This document shows, one piece after another, positions 43,368 to 55,259 of a stretch of DNA of 64,000 nt (position 1 is its first letter; each line of letters opens with the position of its first letter). The notes beneath the pieces are model-generated. The model did not search any database. It worked only from the letters and a program-made list of their open reading frames with translations, and was not told where the DNA came from. A program made the translations under genes and the position numbers. Location of the stretch: NCBI GenBank assembly GCA_030765045.1, contig CM060962.1:150269525-150333524 (forward strand). The letters are read 5' to 3'. Origin of the DNA: Tenodera sinensis. Taxonomy: Eukaryota > Arthropoda > Insecta > Mantodea > Mantidae.

Positions 43368-43590
43368 AGCATCATCATTTCAGTCGTAAAACGTCCACTG
43401 CTGAACGCAGGCCGCCCCCATAGGCATCCACCTAATTTGAGGTTTTCGCCGAGCATTTGTTCCACTTTGAGTTCACTTCTTGGGTGCTACGGCCAACTCT
43501 ATCTTCCAGGGCGTTAGCATGTTGGTCATGGTCCTTCGTCTTTCCGTCGAGTTCTTCCATGTCTTCCTTTACCCTGGCCAGTCCTCTTTA
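43368..43590 (-). pseudogene. RTE-type LINE C-terminal end
   Basis: The minus strand encodes RRKPQIRWMPMGAACVQQWT followed by FYD and a stop, then a CAT/ATG-rich stretch. The ending with VQQWT.Y before a stop and a TGATGATG tract is the characteristic 3' end of RTE-type LINEs in insects. The rest of the element is absent; a pogo-like element begins at its upstream side. Confidence 0.7.
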
Positions 43591-44950
43591 GTAGGGGAGA
43601 GTGGGGTAATGGCGAATGCTTAAGCTTAGTATCGCTGTACTGTGAATGTACTGAACTTAATGTAAAGTACAATTTACTTAAAATAGGTATATGTAGTATA
43701 TTTGTCTTGCGATCTGTCATTTTTATTTTATTTACTGCAGCCTTAAACAATTTAAAAAATTATATTTTGAAAACAAAGCAATGTTCGCCATTGCCCACCC
43801 TCAAGGGGCAATGGCGAACACCTATTTGAATTTTCTGACAGGTTCATGCAATTCCAAAGGAACATAATTTTTAATTTAAAACAATATAATTATAGGTTTT
43901 ATTTATTCATGTTAAAATGCTTAAAATACAGTGAAAAACTTATGTATTACAGCCCCATTATTTATAAAAAATGTTTACGGTTTTGTAACCAGAATTAACT
44001 TGACTACATTTGTAGCACTAGGATTCATATTAGATTATATAAACGAAGAACTACCAAAGTTAGATAAATGGAACGTTGTCTTACGCACAATCCATCACAA
44101 ACATATGCAGAAACTTTCATTTCCCAACCACTGCAAGCTGCACGAGTCCAGTTTAAGCATTTAGAGCACTTGTACCAGAGCTCGTTATCCTTTCCAAACT
44201 CTCCACACAAAGAGCAAAATTCACTGTTACTGTCAACTACATGCGGTACATCAAATTCATCGTAATCATCAACTGTATCTTGGCAGTTTTTCAATATCTT
44301 TCTTCTTCCTCTTCTTCTGAAGAACTCAAGTCAAGCCTCCTTTTTGCTCTTTGTCCAGCTGTCTTCTTGGTATTTTCAAAAGCTCTCTCCGATGACTGTT
44401 TTCTTTCCTGCTGTTACTTCTTATTTGCCTCTTTTCTTTCAAGCCCCTCTTTCATAGGTGTAGATGTAAGCACCTCACTGTATTGCTTCCTATGCCCACC
44501 TTTTCGTAGCCTTGATTGCTCAGGTGATCGAGGAATAGGCCCACTAGGTGGGCAATCACGAACACTGTTCGCCATTGGCCCACAGTATCATTATAGAAAT
44601 ATCGTGTAAAACAACCGCGAAAAAAGTATTATTAAAATAATCTATGTTTATACACATAATGCTGAAGGATGTCTTTTAAGAATACATGCATTATAAATCG
44701 AAGAAACTGATGGAAGTGATACATACCTTAGGATTGGTTCGGGAGCACGGTTAACAAAATCGCTGGTAATGATAAACACGACCTCACACGGAGAACGCTT
44801 TCTTCAAAATAGTTGATCTTGCTCCAAGATATTTCGAAGAGATTTGCGAGATGGTAGCACTACTCAAGAAACCTGTACCTCTAACGGAAAATGTTGAAAA
44901 CAGGTGTTCGCCATTGCCCACCTGTTCGCCATTGGCCCACTCTCCCCTAC
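43591..44950 (-). mobile_element. Pogo-like transposon, 1360 bp, internally deleted
   Basis: Terminal repeats GTAGGGGAGAGTGGG at the left and its exact complement CCCACTCTCCCCTAC at the right, with TA on both sides (43589-43590, 44951-44952). The GGGGAGAGTGGGG type of end and TA duplication are typical of pogo/Tigger elements. A motif, GGCAATGGCGAACA, recurs in both orientations near both ends and inside. Only the transposase C-terminus is present, so the element is non-autonomous. Confidence 0.88.
44025..44540 (-). pseudogene. Pogo-like transposase C-terminus with PHD-like zinc finger
   Basis: Frame 44025-44294 has CSLCGEFGKDNELWYKCSKC, LNWTRAACSGW and YVCDGLC, a Cys-rich PHD/zinc-ribbon-like module found at the C-terminus of many insect pogo/Tigger transposases. 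Upstream bases translate to EVLTSTPMKEGLERKEANKK, the linker typical of the same proteins, and an acidic LSSSEEEEEERY run. The DNA-binding CENP-B-type part and the DDE core are missing. Confidence 0.75.
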
Positions 44951-44978
44951 TATCCAATAGCTGAATCTCCATATCTGA

Positions 44979-45218
44979 TGTCGGTCTGGGTGCCTCAGTT
45001 GGTTAGGCGCTGGCCCACGGATCCCAAGGTCGTGGGTTCAAACCCAGCCCAGGCCGATGGTTTTTAAGTGTGCTTAAAAACGACAGCTCCATGTCAGTAG
45101 ATTTACTGGCATGTAAAAGAACTCCTGCGGGACAAAATTCCGGCACACCGGCGACGCTGATGTGATCCTGGCAATTGACAGCGTCGTTAAACAAGAAAAT
45201 AATTTAATTTTAATTTTT
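44979..45218 (+). mobile_element. tRNA-derived SINE, family S1, copy 3, best preserved, with 9 bp duplication
   Basis: Head with A-box-like CTCAGTTGGTTAGGCGCTGG and B-box-like GTGGGTTCAAACCC, a body with CATGTCAGTAGATTTACTGG, TCCTGCGGGACAAAATTCCG and GCACACCGGCGACGCTGAT, ending GCGTCGTTAAACAAG and an AT-rich tail. CATATCTGA flanks both sides (44970-44978, 45219-45227). Confidence 0.93.
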
Positions 45219-45420
45219 CATATCTGACATTCTCGTTTTCATCTTTTCCAGTCCGTAGTTTGCATTTTTCAATTCTACTTTCATATTTGATTCCATCTGC
45301 CGCATTCCGGAATTCAGTTCATCTCTCATTATGTCCATCTTGGATAACATTTGTTTCATCAATTGTTCCATATCGTGCTTTTCGTCGCACTCCTGACACC
45401 AATTGTGACTTTACTTTTTT
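45219..45420 (-). pseudogene. Coiled-coil protein remnant, possibly gag
   Basis: The minus strand reads MEQLMKQMLSKMDIMRDELN, SGMRQMESNMKVELKNANYG and LEKMKTRMSDM, a clear heptad pattern. On the far side of the SINE the frame continues EIQLLDKEDWPG and then stops. Such coiled coils are common at the start of retrotransposon gag proteins, but no zinc knuckle or protease follows, so the identity is open. Confidence 0.45.
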
Positions 45421-45479
45421 AACTACTTCTTTGTTTTTATTTAAAACACCGGAACGACACTAAGCAAAAGCACTATTGA

Positions 45480-46370
45480 ACAATAACAAATACTACAGGA
45501 AGAACAGCTAGTTAATACAGCCACGTGAATGTAATGCGCATTTCTGCTTTTATCATATAAAAAAAATGTATGAATTGTTCGTCGACGAGGGAATAGTGAA
45601 AAAAATGTGATTGTGTTTAGTAAAAGAAAAACAAGTATAACAACCGTGTGAACGTTATACGCTGCACTTATATTTCAAATGTATGGAAAAATGTATGGAT
45701 TGTTTGTGGAAGAGGGAGTAGTGTGTTATGTAAAAGAAGAGAGTAGAGAAAACCATGTGAATGTAATACGTTGCGTGGCCCCAAAAAAACACTTACATAT
45801 GCAAATTTTCATGGCGATTGGTCAAGCGGCTTTGAAGTTTACTCACTCAACATACAATATGTATAGGCGCTGTACGTATGGAGTTGATAAACGATAGAGA
45901 ATAACATGTGAATTGTTACGTAAAACAAAAGTGAGTAGAGAAAATAGTATGAATGTAATACGTTGTATTTCTATTTCAAACATACAGCACATTGTATGAA
46001 TATTATGTTTAAGGGTGAGCAGCGAAAGAAAACTGATTGTCTCGTAAAAGAAGAATTAGTAGAGGAAATCGTGTGAACGTAATACGCTGCATTTATATTT
46101 TAGTCATAGAACATTGTATAAATTGTATGTTGAAGGGCTAACAGATGATATATGAATGTTCTACGTAAAATAAAAGCGAATAGAAAACCATTTGACAGTA
46201 ATATATTGTATAGTAAAATGGTTACGCTATAAACTTTCTGCATGAAAAATACATATACGTGCCACATTTCGCGGAGATCGGTTAAGTGGTTTTCGAGATT
46301 AGCAGATATATATAGTCTTCTACAGAAAATCTTATGACTATTTTAAAAGAGTGGATAAAAATGTTTTTTT

Positions 46371-46402
<32 letters not shown>

Positions 46403-46960
46403 AAAATCACGTTTTTTATGGAAAATTGTGTATCGAAGAGTGAATAAAGAAAGTGATGTGAATGTGTTACCTGAATTTGAGTAGAGAAAACTGTTTAAAT
46501 GTAATACGTAGGATTTCTATTTCAGATATACAGAAAATTGTATAATTTGCAGAAGAGGGAATAAAACCGTGGTTTTTTTTAAAATATAAAATCGCGTTAT
46601 TTCAGGCAAGACACCAATGTAAACAAACTTAAGAAGAAAAACCTTATCTGAATACAAAATTTGATCAAAATCTATAGAACCGTTTCTAAGATAACACACA
46701 ATGAATGCAACAATTGCTCTGTGTAATACAACATTTTCACCAAATCTTGAGTCGTTTCTGAGATACCGGGGATATAAGAATTGCTCTGTAGAAGCGGGAA
46801 TAAAAAGTGTAATTTTTTATGTAAAACTGCGTTTTTTCCGGAGTTACACCTATATAAACTTAAAAAGTTTATTCTCTGAATACAAAATTTGATCGAAATC
46901 GTTAGAGCTGTTTCCAAGTTGCGCGGAATATATAAATTGCTGGTTTAAATATATACGATT
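45480..46960. repeat. Degenerate tandem array, units of about 120-170 bp (family G)
   Basis: The phrase GTAGAGAAAACCATGTGAAT, GTAATACGTTGCATTT and variants recur at about 45510, 45635, 45745, 45935, 46045, 46180 and 46480, each followed by ATTTCAAA.AT, a TGTATGAATT-like block and AGAGGG.A.TAG. In the right third a second phrase, AAATTTGATC.AAATC, then GTTTC.AAG, repeats at 46655 and 46885. A 23 bp T run lies at 46370. Translation shows no protein. Confidence 0.75.
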
Positions 46961-46967
46961 ATATTCC

Positions 46968-47440
46968 TGTTAAGACAGGTAGGGGGAAAAAAAAAGATGC
47001 GTCTCACGGGATTCGATCCATGTTCAGGCATCAATGTAAGCCAACGGTAACACGCCTTTATAGGTTCGGCTACTCCGGATACAGAAATGGGGTGAGTATG
47101 ATTAAGCTTATGTTGGTAAGCAAAGCGTCCAATATTGGCATCTTGTAATACTTCTAGTGCACTATTTAATCAAAACCCAATAACATATTTTTTGCGGGTA
47201 CACTGAAATTAAATTTGCAATGTTTACCAGTTAATCTAGAACGATTGTTGAAATATTGCTTTTCAAAACTTCGAGATGAGCTACGAGGTGACATGGCTGC
47301 TATGCCCTCTGAACAGCAAGGTAAGCATATGGCTAATTTAATTCTCATACCATCTATGTAGGAGCGCCTGAGCATTAGGTGACCCTTCGCGCAGGTCTCA
47401 CTAACGATAGGCATATACTCTTGTGAAAGATACTACATAA
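46968..47440 (-). mobile_element. Family P, solo arm
   Basis: Equivalent to one arm of the palindrome at 36086-36984, from the CCTGTTAAGACAGG edge to CTTGTGAAAGATA, that is, almost exactly to the palindrome centre. It contains the tRNA-like module on the minus strand (about 47007-47085; GGATTCGATCC-like B box, read here as GGATTCGATCCATG). Confidence 0.78.
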
Positions 47441-48185
47441 CCTGTTAAGCAAATACTAAGGGCTTCCTGAATTACACTTTGCCCAGAAAAAGTAACAGGA
47501 ACATCCCCTCCCATTATTGGGACGTAAGACAACTGCACAAGGGTGGTGGTAAACCGTGTTGGGGTATTTCGCGCGATTCCTCCATCCAGCAAAAGGTTTG
47601 CATGTGTCCACAATGAGTGGCAACAGTAAAGGAAATAGAATCCGTTCGAAAGTATTTCTGGTTTTCCCCTCTTAACCTTCCTACCAGTTCGGCCTCAATC
47701 TCATATCTTATGTGTAAATATGTGGTAAAGAACAACACCAGTGCTGAGGCGAATTATCAGATATAGTCCTGCCGAAAGTTGGTTTTCTAGTTCCTTACAA
47801 AGCGACTTTTTTTGCGCCCCTGATGTGAAGATTTCACCACTACCCCACCAATTTGTGCAAGCCTCAAAACCACATGTTCAACACCAAAACTCCCATGTTG
47901 CCAGTAGTTTGACCTACTGCTCTTAGCATTAGTTGAAGAAAAATCTTAGTGCTGAATGGTTGGCTAAATTCTGCGTAAAGTGTATAGTTTCTTGTGGTTC
48001 AAGGTAAGCCTCATAACATCATGTGGAGACCATGACAAGATTTTTCATCTTCTGCAGCAAATGAACGCGTAGATCCAAGTAAACTCCATCCAGAACCGCA
48101 TGAAATACCTTGTTCTTCATCCTCTGCAACAGACGAGCGTGTGAATGCAAATAGCCCAACCGCAACACAGTGAAATGCCTTGCTG
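47441..48185. other. Unassigned, weak coding traces
   Basis: A minus-strand frame (47514-47738) reads VGRLRGENQKYFRTDSISFT and VATHCGHMQTFCWMEES but I do not recognise it. At 48030-48150 two 40 bp imperfect direct repeats (TTCATCTTCTGCAGCAAATG and TTCATCCTCTGCAACAGACG) could encode a short Ser-rich duplication ahead of the next transposase. Confidence 0.35.
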
Positions 48186-49260
48186 TTCTGTACGAAGTGT
48201 AAGAAATCCACTGCACGACTTACAAAACAATCACAGATTTTGGTTCAAATCTGTATGAATACGTGTGCGAGAAAAAGTTAAGCGAGGGACCTATTTCAGA
48301 AACTGCAAAAATATTAAAATTAAGAAGACCTACAGCTAGGAAAATTGTTGAGAGGTTCGAAAGCTCCCCTAAAACCGGGAAATAAGCAAAAACGATTCTC
48401 GAAAATCGTTAACTTTGACTACCACGCTATTCGGAACGAAATTTACAAGTGCTTTAATAAAGGGCAGCCACGAACGATCACAGAACTATTGAATATTCTG
48501 AAAAGCTTGACTGATTTCCCCTATCAGCTACACCAAGAGGAATTGTGAAAATCTTGGTTTTCGTTTTTGCACATTAAATTCTAGGCGTGTAATAATGGAA
48601 TCACCAAGAATTGTTGCTTGGAGATACAATTACCTAAAAAGACTAAACCAATTGCGTTCAGAGTGCCATCGCATAATTTTCTTGGATGAAACTCGGTACA
48701 GTACGCACAACACAGCTAAAAAAGGGTTGGGACGATGGATCATGTTCATGTGCATTAAGAACTGCATCAAGAGGCAAGCGCACCATGGTTCTCCATGCCA
48801 GAGGTTCTGAAGAGTGGGTACCAAACTGTTTCTACTTATCAGCAAAGAACACTGCTATGCCGTATCTGACAGTCTTGACAAAATGAATGCCGATGTTTTC
48901 AAATGCTGATTTCAAAACTCACTTCTACCGAATCTTCACCAAGACAAAAAGTGCAATAAATTTAGATAATGCCGCTTATCACTCCAGGCTACTGGTTCAC
49001 TGTCCCAATAGAAACTATAAAAGAAAGCATAATACAGTTCATGAGAGACCATAACTTACCTATACCAGGCCCCATTCCTATAAAGTTAATTCTCTTGCAG
49101 CCTGTAAAGACTTAAAACATTAAGAAAGACTACGCAATGGATACGCTTGCCAGGTGATACAGACACTAAGTTTTGAGGCTAGCGCTATAGCATTGTATCT
49201 GTAGTCCCATCAAACTAATTTGGACACAATTAAAAATACAGTAGAACTAAATAATTACTT
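48186..49260 (+). pseudogene. IS630/Tc1-type transposase relic
   Basis: A near full-length but multiply frameshifted transposase. N-terminal HTH: SETAKILKLRRPTARKIVER-like sequence, then KQKRFSKIVNFDYHAIRNEI and NKGQPRTITELLNILKSLTD. Core: MESPRIVAWRYNYLKRLNQL, HRIIFLDETRYSTHNTAKKG with the first catalytic Asp-Glu, then GKRTMVLHARGSEEWVPNCF, and NLDNAAYHSR with the second Asp. A third acidic residue is not clearly readable near 49100. This family repeats the pattern DET...HARG.E.WVPN...DNAAYHS seen in arthropod DDE_3 proteins. Confidence 0.8.
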
Positions 49261-51079
49261 GCATGAAAATACATTCGAGATTTAGACAACTGAGCTATTA
49301 TGTTTATTATTATTACTATTGCTGTTGGTAATGGTATTACAAAGAAAAGGAGAAAGACAACTCTTACCATTATGCCTCATCTACAAACGCCAAACAGCGA
49401 TGTTGCTATGTTACTTGGTGTGGTATACTCACATCCCCATCCCTGAAGGGTGAATATGGCCCAAAACAGTATGTCACAAGTACCATAAATTTGTCAAGCT
49501 ACCCCAAAGCTAGAATCAATGAAGCCGAACTGGAAACGCAAAGAGCGGCCCAACTATATTCAGGGATGCACTATATGCTGATGAGAGTATGCTTTCCACT
49601 CTTATTGACCAGAATTATTTGAGATTCCAGCATTATTCACAATTCCATGGCATTTCCAATGGCAACAGTGGATATATGCACACCTCACCACTGAGACTTT
49701 GCATGGTTGAATGCTACTTTCTAACTGGAAGATCAATGGGAGTATATTGTTACAATATTGGCTGTTGTGTGTACGAGTTTATCAGTTCTTGCCCAGAATT
49801 TTATCAAGTCCCAAGATAAAACATTAAAAACAAAAGGATTAAATGATTGGGCATGCCTACCTAAGATTACTAACCTGACGTTAGATTTTCATATATTCCC
49901 ATAATGCTGTTTTGTAGTGGTCATTTCAATATGCTATTTTGGTTTGCTTAATTTATTCTTGTAGGTCAGGTTTTATTTACTGCTATAAGAACTATGCACA
50001 AGCTTTGTTTTTGTAACGGAAAAATTGTGCCATTACAGCCGAGACACTATGTTACAAAAACCAACTATCTGAGTTACCGATCTGTATACATGTTGAGATT
50101 GCAAGTTTATGACGCACGCAAAAGAAGTTCCAAATGCTAACAACGGAAAGGTACAATACACATCCATTTCACTAAGGTCACTTCGAAACTGTTGACATCT
50201 GCTGCTTCCACTCATTTTCTGCTGCCAGAGGCATTGATGATGAACTGGTTTCAAAAACATACGATTTAATGGTGGTAAAGGCTGAATAAATCTGAAGACC
50301 TGGTATATATGTTTGTGATTCACGAATTTAGCCCTTTGTCACACTTCAAATTGACCTAAGATGTGTGCTTCTGGCATAGGTCTACCTAAGGTGCATTGCA
50401 ATATTATACCATCAACCCAGTTTTCAGTTGTAGTGCAACGTAAATACCTAATAAGCTTCCATAGATATATCCCAAGCAATTTATTTGACATGCCTGCATT
50501 CATCAAACTGAGACAGAATATTGACCAATAGAAAATCGTTCATGTAAATATTTTTGTAAGAGTGTGTAAATTTCTAGTTCTTGTATGGGTGTATCAGGGA
50601 CTTATTTTTAATATTCAAAATAGCCAATGTTTTCTTGTCACTTTGTGTTCAACCAATAAGAACTATTGCGCGGATGAATACAAAAGAATGGCAGTGTTGT
50701 GTCAGACAGACGCCAGGGACTGTTTTCATTAGCGTCTGTGTGCTCAAGATGAAAGGATGTGTTTTTTTTGGTAGCGCGTGAACATGTAACTTTCACCTAA
50801 ACTTTTATACAGTGTAGATTCTACCTAACTATGAAAGTTGTTGATTAATCAATATGGTGCTGAAAGTGTAAATTAACGAATAAATATGTTGTGATAAAGG
50901 AACGTTGATTTATGCATTCCATTCTGTAACCTCGACCCTGCAGATAAAAATCGCGTCTGATATCACACTATTTCATCTTTCACTAAGAACATTATCTCCG
51001 ATATGCTATGTAAAGACCTATTAATAAAAACGGCACCAAAACTATGGATTTTAACACTGATGATAGCAGCCACAGACAG
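49261..51079. other. No gene recognised
   Basis: Longest stretch with little recognisable repeat content. Frames here are under 100 codons and show no domain that I know. An AATAAA signal at 50879 and less decayed sequence would be compatible with a UTR or unique intergenic DNA, but nothing supports an exon. Confidence 0.4.
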
Positions 51080-52275
51080 CACAGGTACATCGAGTTGACT
51101 GTTTACATAGGTGCACCCAAGCAGTCTTAGTTAATAGCGAAGGAAATGTTCATTAACAGAGGACATAAGAGTGTGCTATCAGGCAAGGAGAAAGGGCAAA
51201 TAATCTCTTATAATAAGGAAGGATTATCTACAGAAATAGAAAGGATATGTACACCTGTTGTGAACAACTTTTTTGAACCTTGGGATGAATTATGGCACTT
51301 TGAAATCTGGAAGCTCACTTACAAAAATGCAGCAAAGAATCGCAATCAAACTAAGTGCACGACTAACCTGCTAGGAAAGATTGGTGCAAGATCCAAACAT
51401 TTGTGTGCCCAAGTCTATGCTATCCCGATGGTAGCAAGGAAGAAATTCTTGTACAAGAAAAAGATGAGGCAGCCTCGGCTAACTGAACTACATAACACGG
51501 GTAACCTGGACAAAATAACACATGACCTAAAGAACCCAATGAAAGCAATTGTGATTAAGTGATGAAACCTACTAATGGTATAATTTGCAGAAAGAACATA
51601 TTTTCTAAACACCAGCAATGAGGCTCATTAATGGTTTAGCGATTGTGGCACAAGAAATCTTGCATTCACAATGGGTCAAATGAAAGGAACTGACTAGCAA
51701 GATCTGCTGGATGTTGATTTACCTCTTGGATTAAGATTGGAGGTCCATTTTGAATTTTTCAGCAAGACAATGCTAGTATTCATGTTGCAAACTCCACCAA
51801 GAAATGTTTTCTGCAAAATAAAATAAATGTATTGGATTGCCCTGCAAACTCCCTACATCTGAACCCCATGGAGAACCTATGGGACATATTACATCACTCA
51901 ATACATAATGATGGCAAGCAGTATCCTAATATGACATAACTGAAAGCCGTCATATCTGCTTGAGAAAATATAGAGGTGTCCATGCTCCAGAAACTTAAGA
52001 TAGCATGTGTGATCATATTTTTAAGGTTGTGTTTAAACAAGGCTCCTACACTGGCTGACTATTAAGCTGAGATGGTTGTATAATTTTGCAATACCACTGA
52101 TGTGGTAAAAGTCACTTGATATCGAGTGCTGAGCAGTATGTATTTTGTGACCTACATACACATAAAATTTTAAAATATGTCTGAATAAATACCTCAGTCA
52201 AATGCATGTTGTATTTTTATTTGTTCTTTCTATAATAGAGTGGTTGTATGATTTTGCAGTGAACCAAATGTTGCC
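51080..52275 (+). pseudogene. Tc1 transposon with decayed transposase, copy 1
   Basis: The first frame (51146-51562) starts with the HTH: SVLSGKEKGQIISYNKEGLS, and includes KKMRQPRLTELHNTGNLDK. The first Asp block survives as GTGATGAA just past that stop. The C-terminal half, in other frames, reads FQQDNASIHVANSTKKCFLQ (second Asp), then NVLDWPANSLHLNPMENLWD with Glu in the third position, hence a DD34E Tc1 element. The direct phrase TGGTTGTAT.ATTTTGCA occurs at 52073 and 52244, possible subterminal repeats. Several stops and frameshifts. Confidence 0.82.
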
Positions 52276-54100
52276 TACATAATTGCTTTTGGGTAGGGGT
52301 CATAATTGTGCTGTCATCTGCTATTTGTTCACCACTTTCATGTTTACCATTACTTCCAATCATAAGGTACACTACAAATAGTTTTGTTCCCAAAAGTGTC
52401 TTCAGTCCATACCTATGTGCTGAAGAAAGTTGACTGACAGTGCATACCAACAAGCTCTGACAGTAACCACGTACTACAACTAGGCATCCAGCACAGCTTT
52501 GATCTATTTGGAGTCCACGAAAATCAGAGCTTCACAAATGGTACATTTAATTATGTGCATTCCAATACACAGATACACTTATCTCAAATTAGGATCAGTG
52601 CCATTTGCTACATACTGATTCTGAGGGTTCAGAAGTTTCTTGGAATGCACAGCTAGTCACATGTCTGTGGAAACCGAGAGGTATTTATGATTATATTACT
52701 TTGTCATAAATTTTTCTTTGAGCAAAACTTAGTATTTACAAGTGCTGCAACCAATGCTTATTTTTATTGGCTTTTAAGATTAATTTGTTACAAAATATTA
52801 TGCTGATGTTTGGATATATTTAACCATGAATACAAACAAAGCATCACATTTTGCATTGCAATACACTACCCTCATGGCCAAAAAGATTTCCTATTTCAAA
52901 CTTCTACTGATAGGGAAAAGAGGGATTCAACAAACTGTTATACTGGGTTCAGTTTCCAAAACTATCTCATCTGACCATCTGCACATTTAAATAAATGAAT
53001 GTGAAACAGTGCATTCAGAATAGTAGCCATATGATACTCTGAATATAAGGGTTCATTTCATCCTTGAATACCATACACTATCCAATAACTGGTGCTGATT
53101 AAGTTAGCAGCAATTGCTGCTATGGTTGACATAAAATTTAATGGCAGGTTGCAAGGGTTCGTCAGCACAAAATCCAAACAGAGCCTTGCAGTGTTGTAGT
53201 TAAACATGCTGCAAAATCACACTGTAAAGCCTGTAATATAAGTATCATTTGTGCACAAAAAATTTATTTGTACAACAGGAAAGAGAATAGTAGTGGTCAG
53301 GTATCAGCCATTAAATTTTGTGTCTGCCATAGATGCAATTGTGTAGTATCTAAGGTGCAGGTATCAAAGACACATACATTTTCTCTTTAGTAAAACGGTG
53401 ACAATGCACTGCAATGTGCCTCTTTCTTGACTGGTGTAGAAATTAAGCTCCGGAAATCCGTAACTAATGTAAAAAGATAATTGTGTTACTTCTCCTGTCT
53501 GATGAGATGAGCAGATGAAGTGTGCACGTTTTCCACCCAAAAATTTGATATTAAGTTTTCAACAGGAGTAAACATTATGAGGCCTTTGAATGGACAAATA
53601 AATTACACAAAGATCTGTTTTATATTCACATCTTTTTCTCTACTCCTCTTACAAAAGCTCGTTCTTCCATCTAGTTCATTTAATAGAAAAAATGTTCAAT
53701 GTAATAGTCATATTTTTAAACAGCATGCCGCCACATGATGGCTTTGGAGCGACGAGAAAAAATCAGTAACTTCCCAATTGAAAGAAGTATAAAGAATCTC
53801 AAAATACAAACCAATATTATCTTGGAAATGGCAAATGCCACAAAAAGGTTTTAAATAAATTGTGTGCTTTGATGAGATCTACATTTTTTATGCAACAAGA
53901 TTTTATCTCTCATAGTTTACCAATTACACAAAAGTGGCTCAGAATAAGGGTCTTCAGAGGCCATTACCAGAAAATTCCCAAAGAATCATAGCTTAAACAA
54001 GCGGAAAGTCTTCTTCTTAAAACCAATAAAACTGAAGGCTGATTAAATACTTAAAAACAATACAAGAAAATCAAAATAATAAAGGCTACTAAGAAACATT
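52276..54100. other. No gene recognised
   Basis: AT-rich and without clear repeats apart from a family G fragment at about 53520-53600 (CCACCCAAAAATTTGAT, TGAGGCCT). Frames are short and show no domain. Confidence 0.4.
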
Positions 54101-54106
54101 ACAGAC

Positions 54107-54460
54107 GGCACCATGGCCGAGCGGTTAGACCATTCGCCTATCACTGAGCGGCCTGGATTCGATTCCAGGGACCCGCATGTGGTATTCATGGTGGATGCAG
54201 CGGCATCTAGGTGGGTTTTCTCTGGGTTTCCCTGCCACTCATTCCACCAACTCCTCCATCACCACCTTTCTGTTCATCCATTCACCCGAATTTCATATCT
54301 CCCTTTTCCTTGCTCTCATACCTGGTGCTTGGCTGACAACCCGTTTCCAGGGCTTCACTCTGTCTGGTCCATAGGTTTGCCTGCTCCCTGACAGGCATCT
54401 GACTCTAGGTACAAGTTTGTAAGTCCTAGGGGGTTCAAGTCCTTCATACGGAGAGGGTGA
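54107..54460 (+). mobile_element. tRNA-derived SINE, family S3, with head
   Basis: Head resembles tRNA-Leu/Ser: ATGGCCGAGCGGTTAGACCA (A box) and GGATTCGATTCCAGG (B box). The body has GTGGGTTTTCTCTGGGTTTC and CTGCCACTCATTCCACCAAC, the core shared with the truncated copy at 27403. The 3' end is not precisely located and no duplication was identified. Confidence 0.8.
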
Positions 54461-54684
54461 GCAGATAAGGAAGAGTAATTACTTTGATGCATATTCGTAA
54501 CTCCTCGAATAAAATTAAGACAATCTGTATTATAAAAAGGAATGAAACTTGCAGTTCTAAGCCTAACTTCAGTAATAACATCCCTAACAATAAATAATGC
54601 AATACTTAATATTCTATATTTAATATGTTCAATCATTTCAACACTGTTTTAGATGTTACACTGTCATAAATGGGCACAAAATCC

Positions 54685-55055
54685 TATTGATAGACATTTG
54701 AAAATGCTGCTGTTCAGATTCACGTCCATATATGACAGAGAATTGGATACTGAGGTGATTTATTTATGTGAGGCATTTAAAGTATGATATATCTAATAGG
54801 TAATATAGATGAATAATGTTAACTTCATAGTCAAACCCTCCTTTTTGTGTTGAGTAGATGTCTGCTCTACAAACTGGAGGTTATCTTTCTTCGATTGTGC
54901 CTGAATAGATCTTGTTAGATCTGAGTTATAACTTGACATAATTTTCAAAACAGGAAAACATCACTATTATTATATCCAATAGGAGAGGGAAGAAAAAAAA
55001 TTTAGTCATGCTGGTCTCGAATCTGTGTTTCATAACTGAGAGAGATGTATTATGA
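54685..55055. repeat. Dispersed repeat family E, copy 2, with tRNA-like end
   Basis: Matches 38150-38640. The minus strand near 55005-55055 has B-box-like AGATTCGAGACC and an A-box-like region upstream in TAATACATC, so this family too ends in a tRNA-like stretch. Confidence 0.6.
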
Positions 55056-55259
55056 TAGGGCTAGGAAGTTGAGGACCTATAAAAAGACCTAAAAATATCC
55101 CAAAACGGACATAAAGATTGGTAAAAAGGACATAAAGTGATACCTACAAATTAATAAATTCATTTTCAATTAGGTATTTAATGAATAAGTTTGAAAGTAC
55201 AACAGGCAAGTGATATGCAACATATGGAGTGTGGACACCTTTATATTTTCTCAAGCAGA

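Noticed and set aside
43180..43560. Host gene exon suggested by ATG/CAT-rich sequence
   Set aside because: The minus-strand VQQWT ending and TGATGATG tract fit an RTE LINE 3' end.
50879..50884. AATAAA as a polyadenylation site of a host gene
   Set aside because: No coding exon upstream could be recognised, and the hexamer is frequent by chance in AT-rich DNA.
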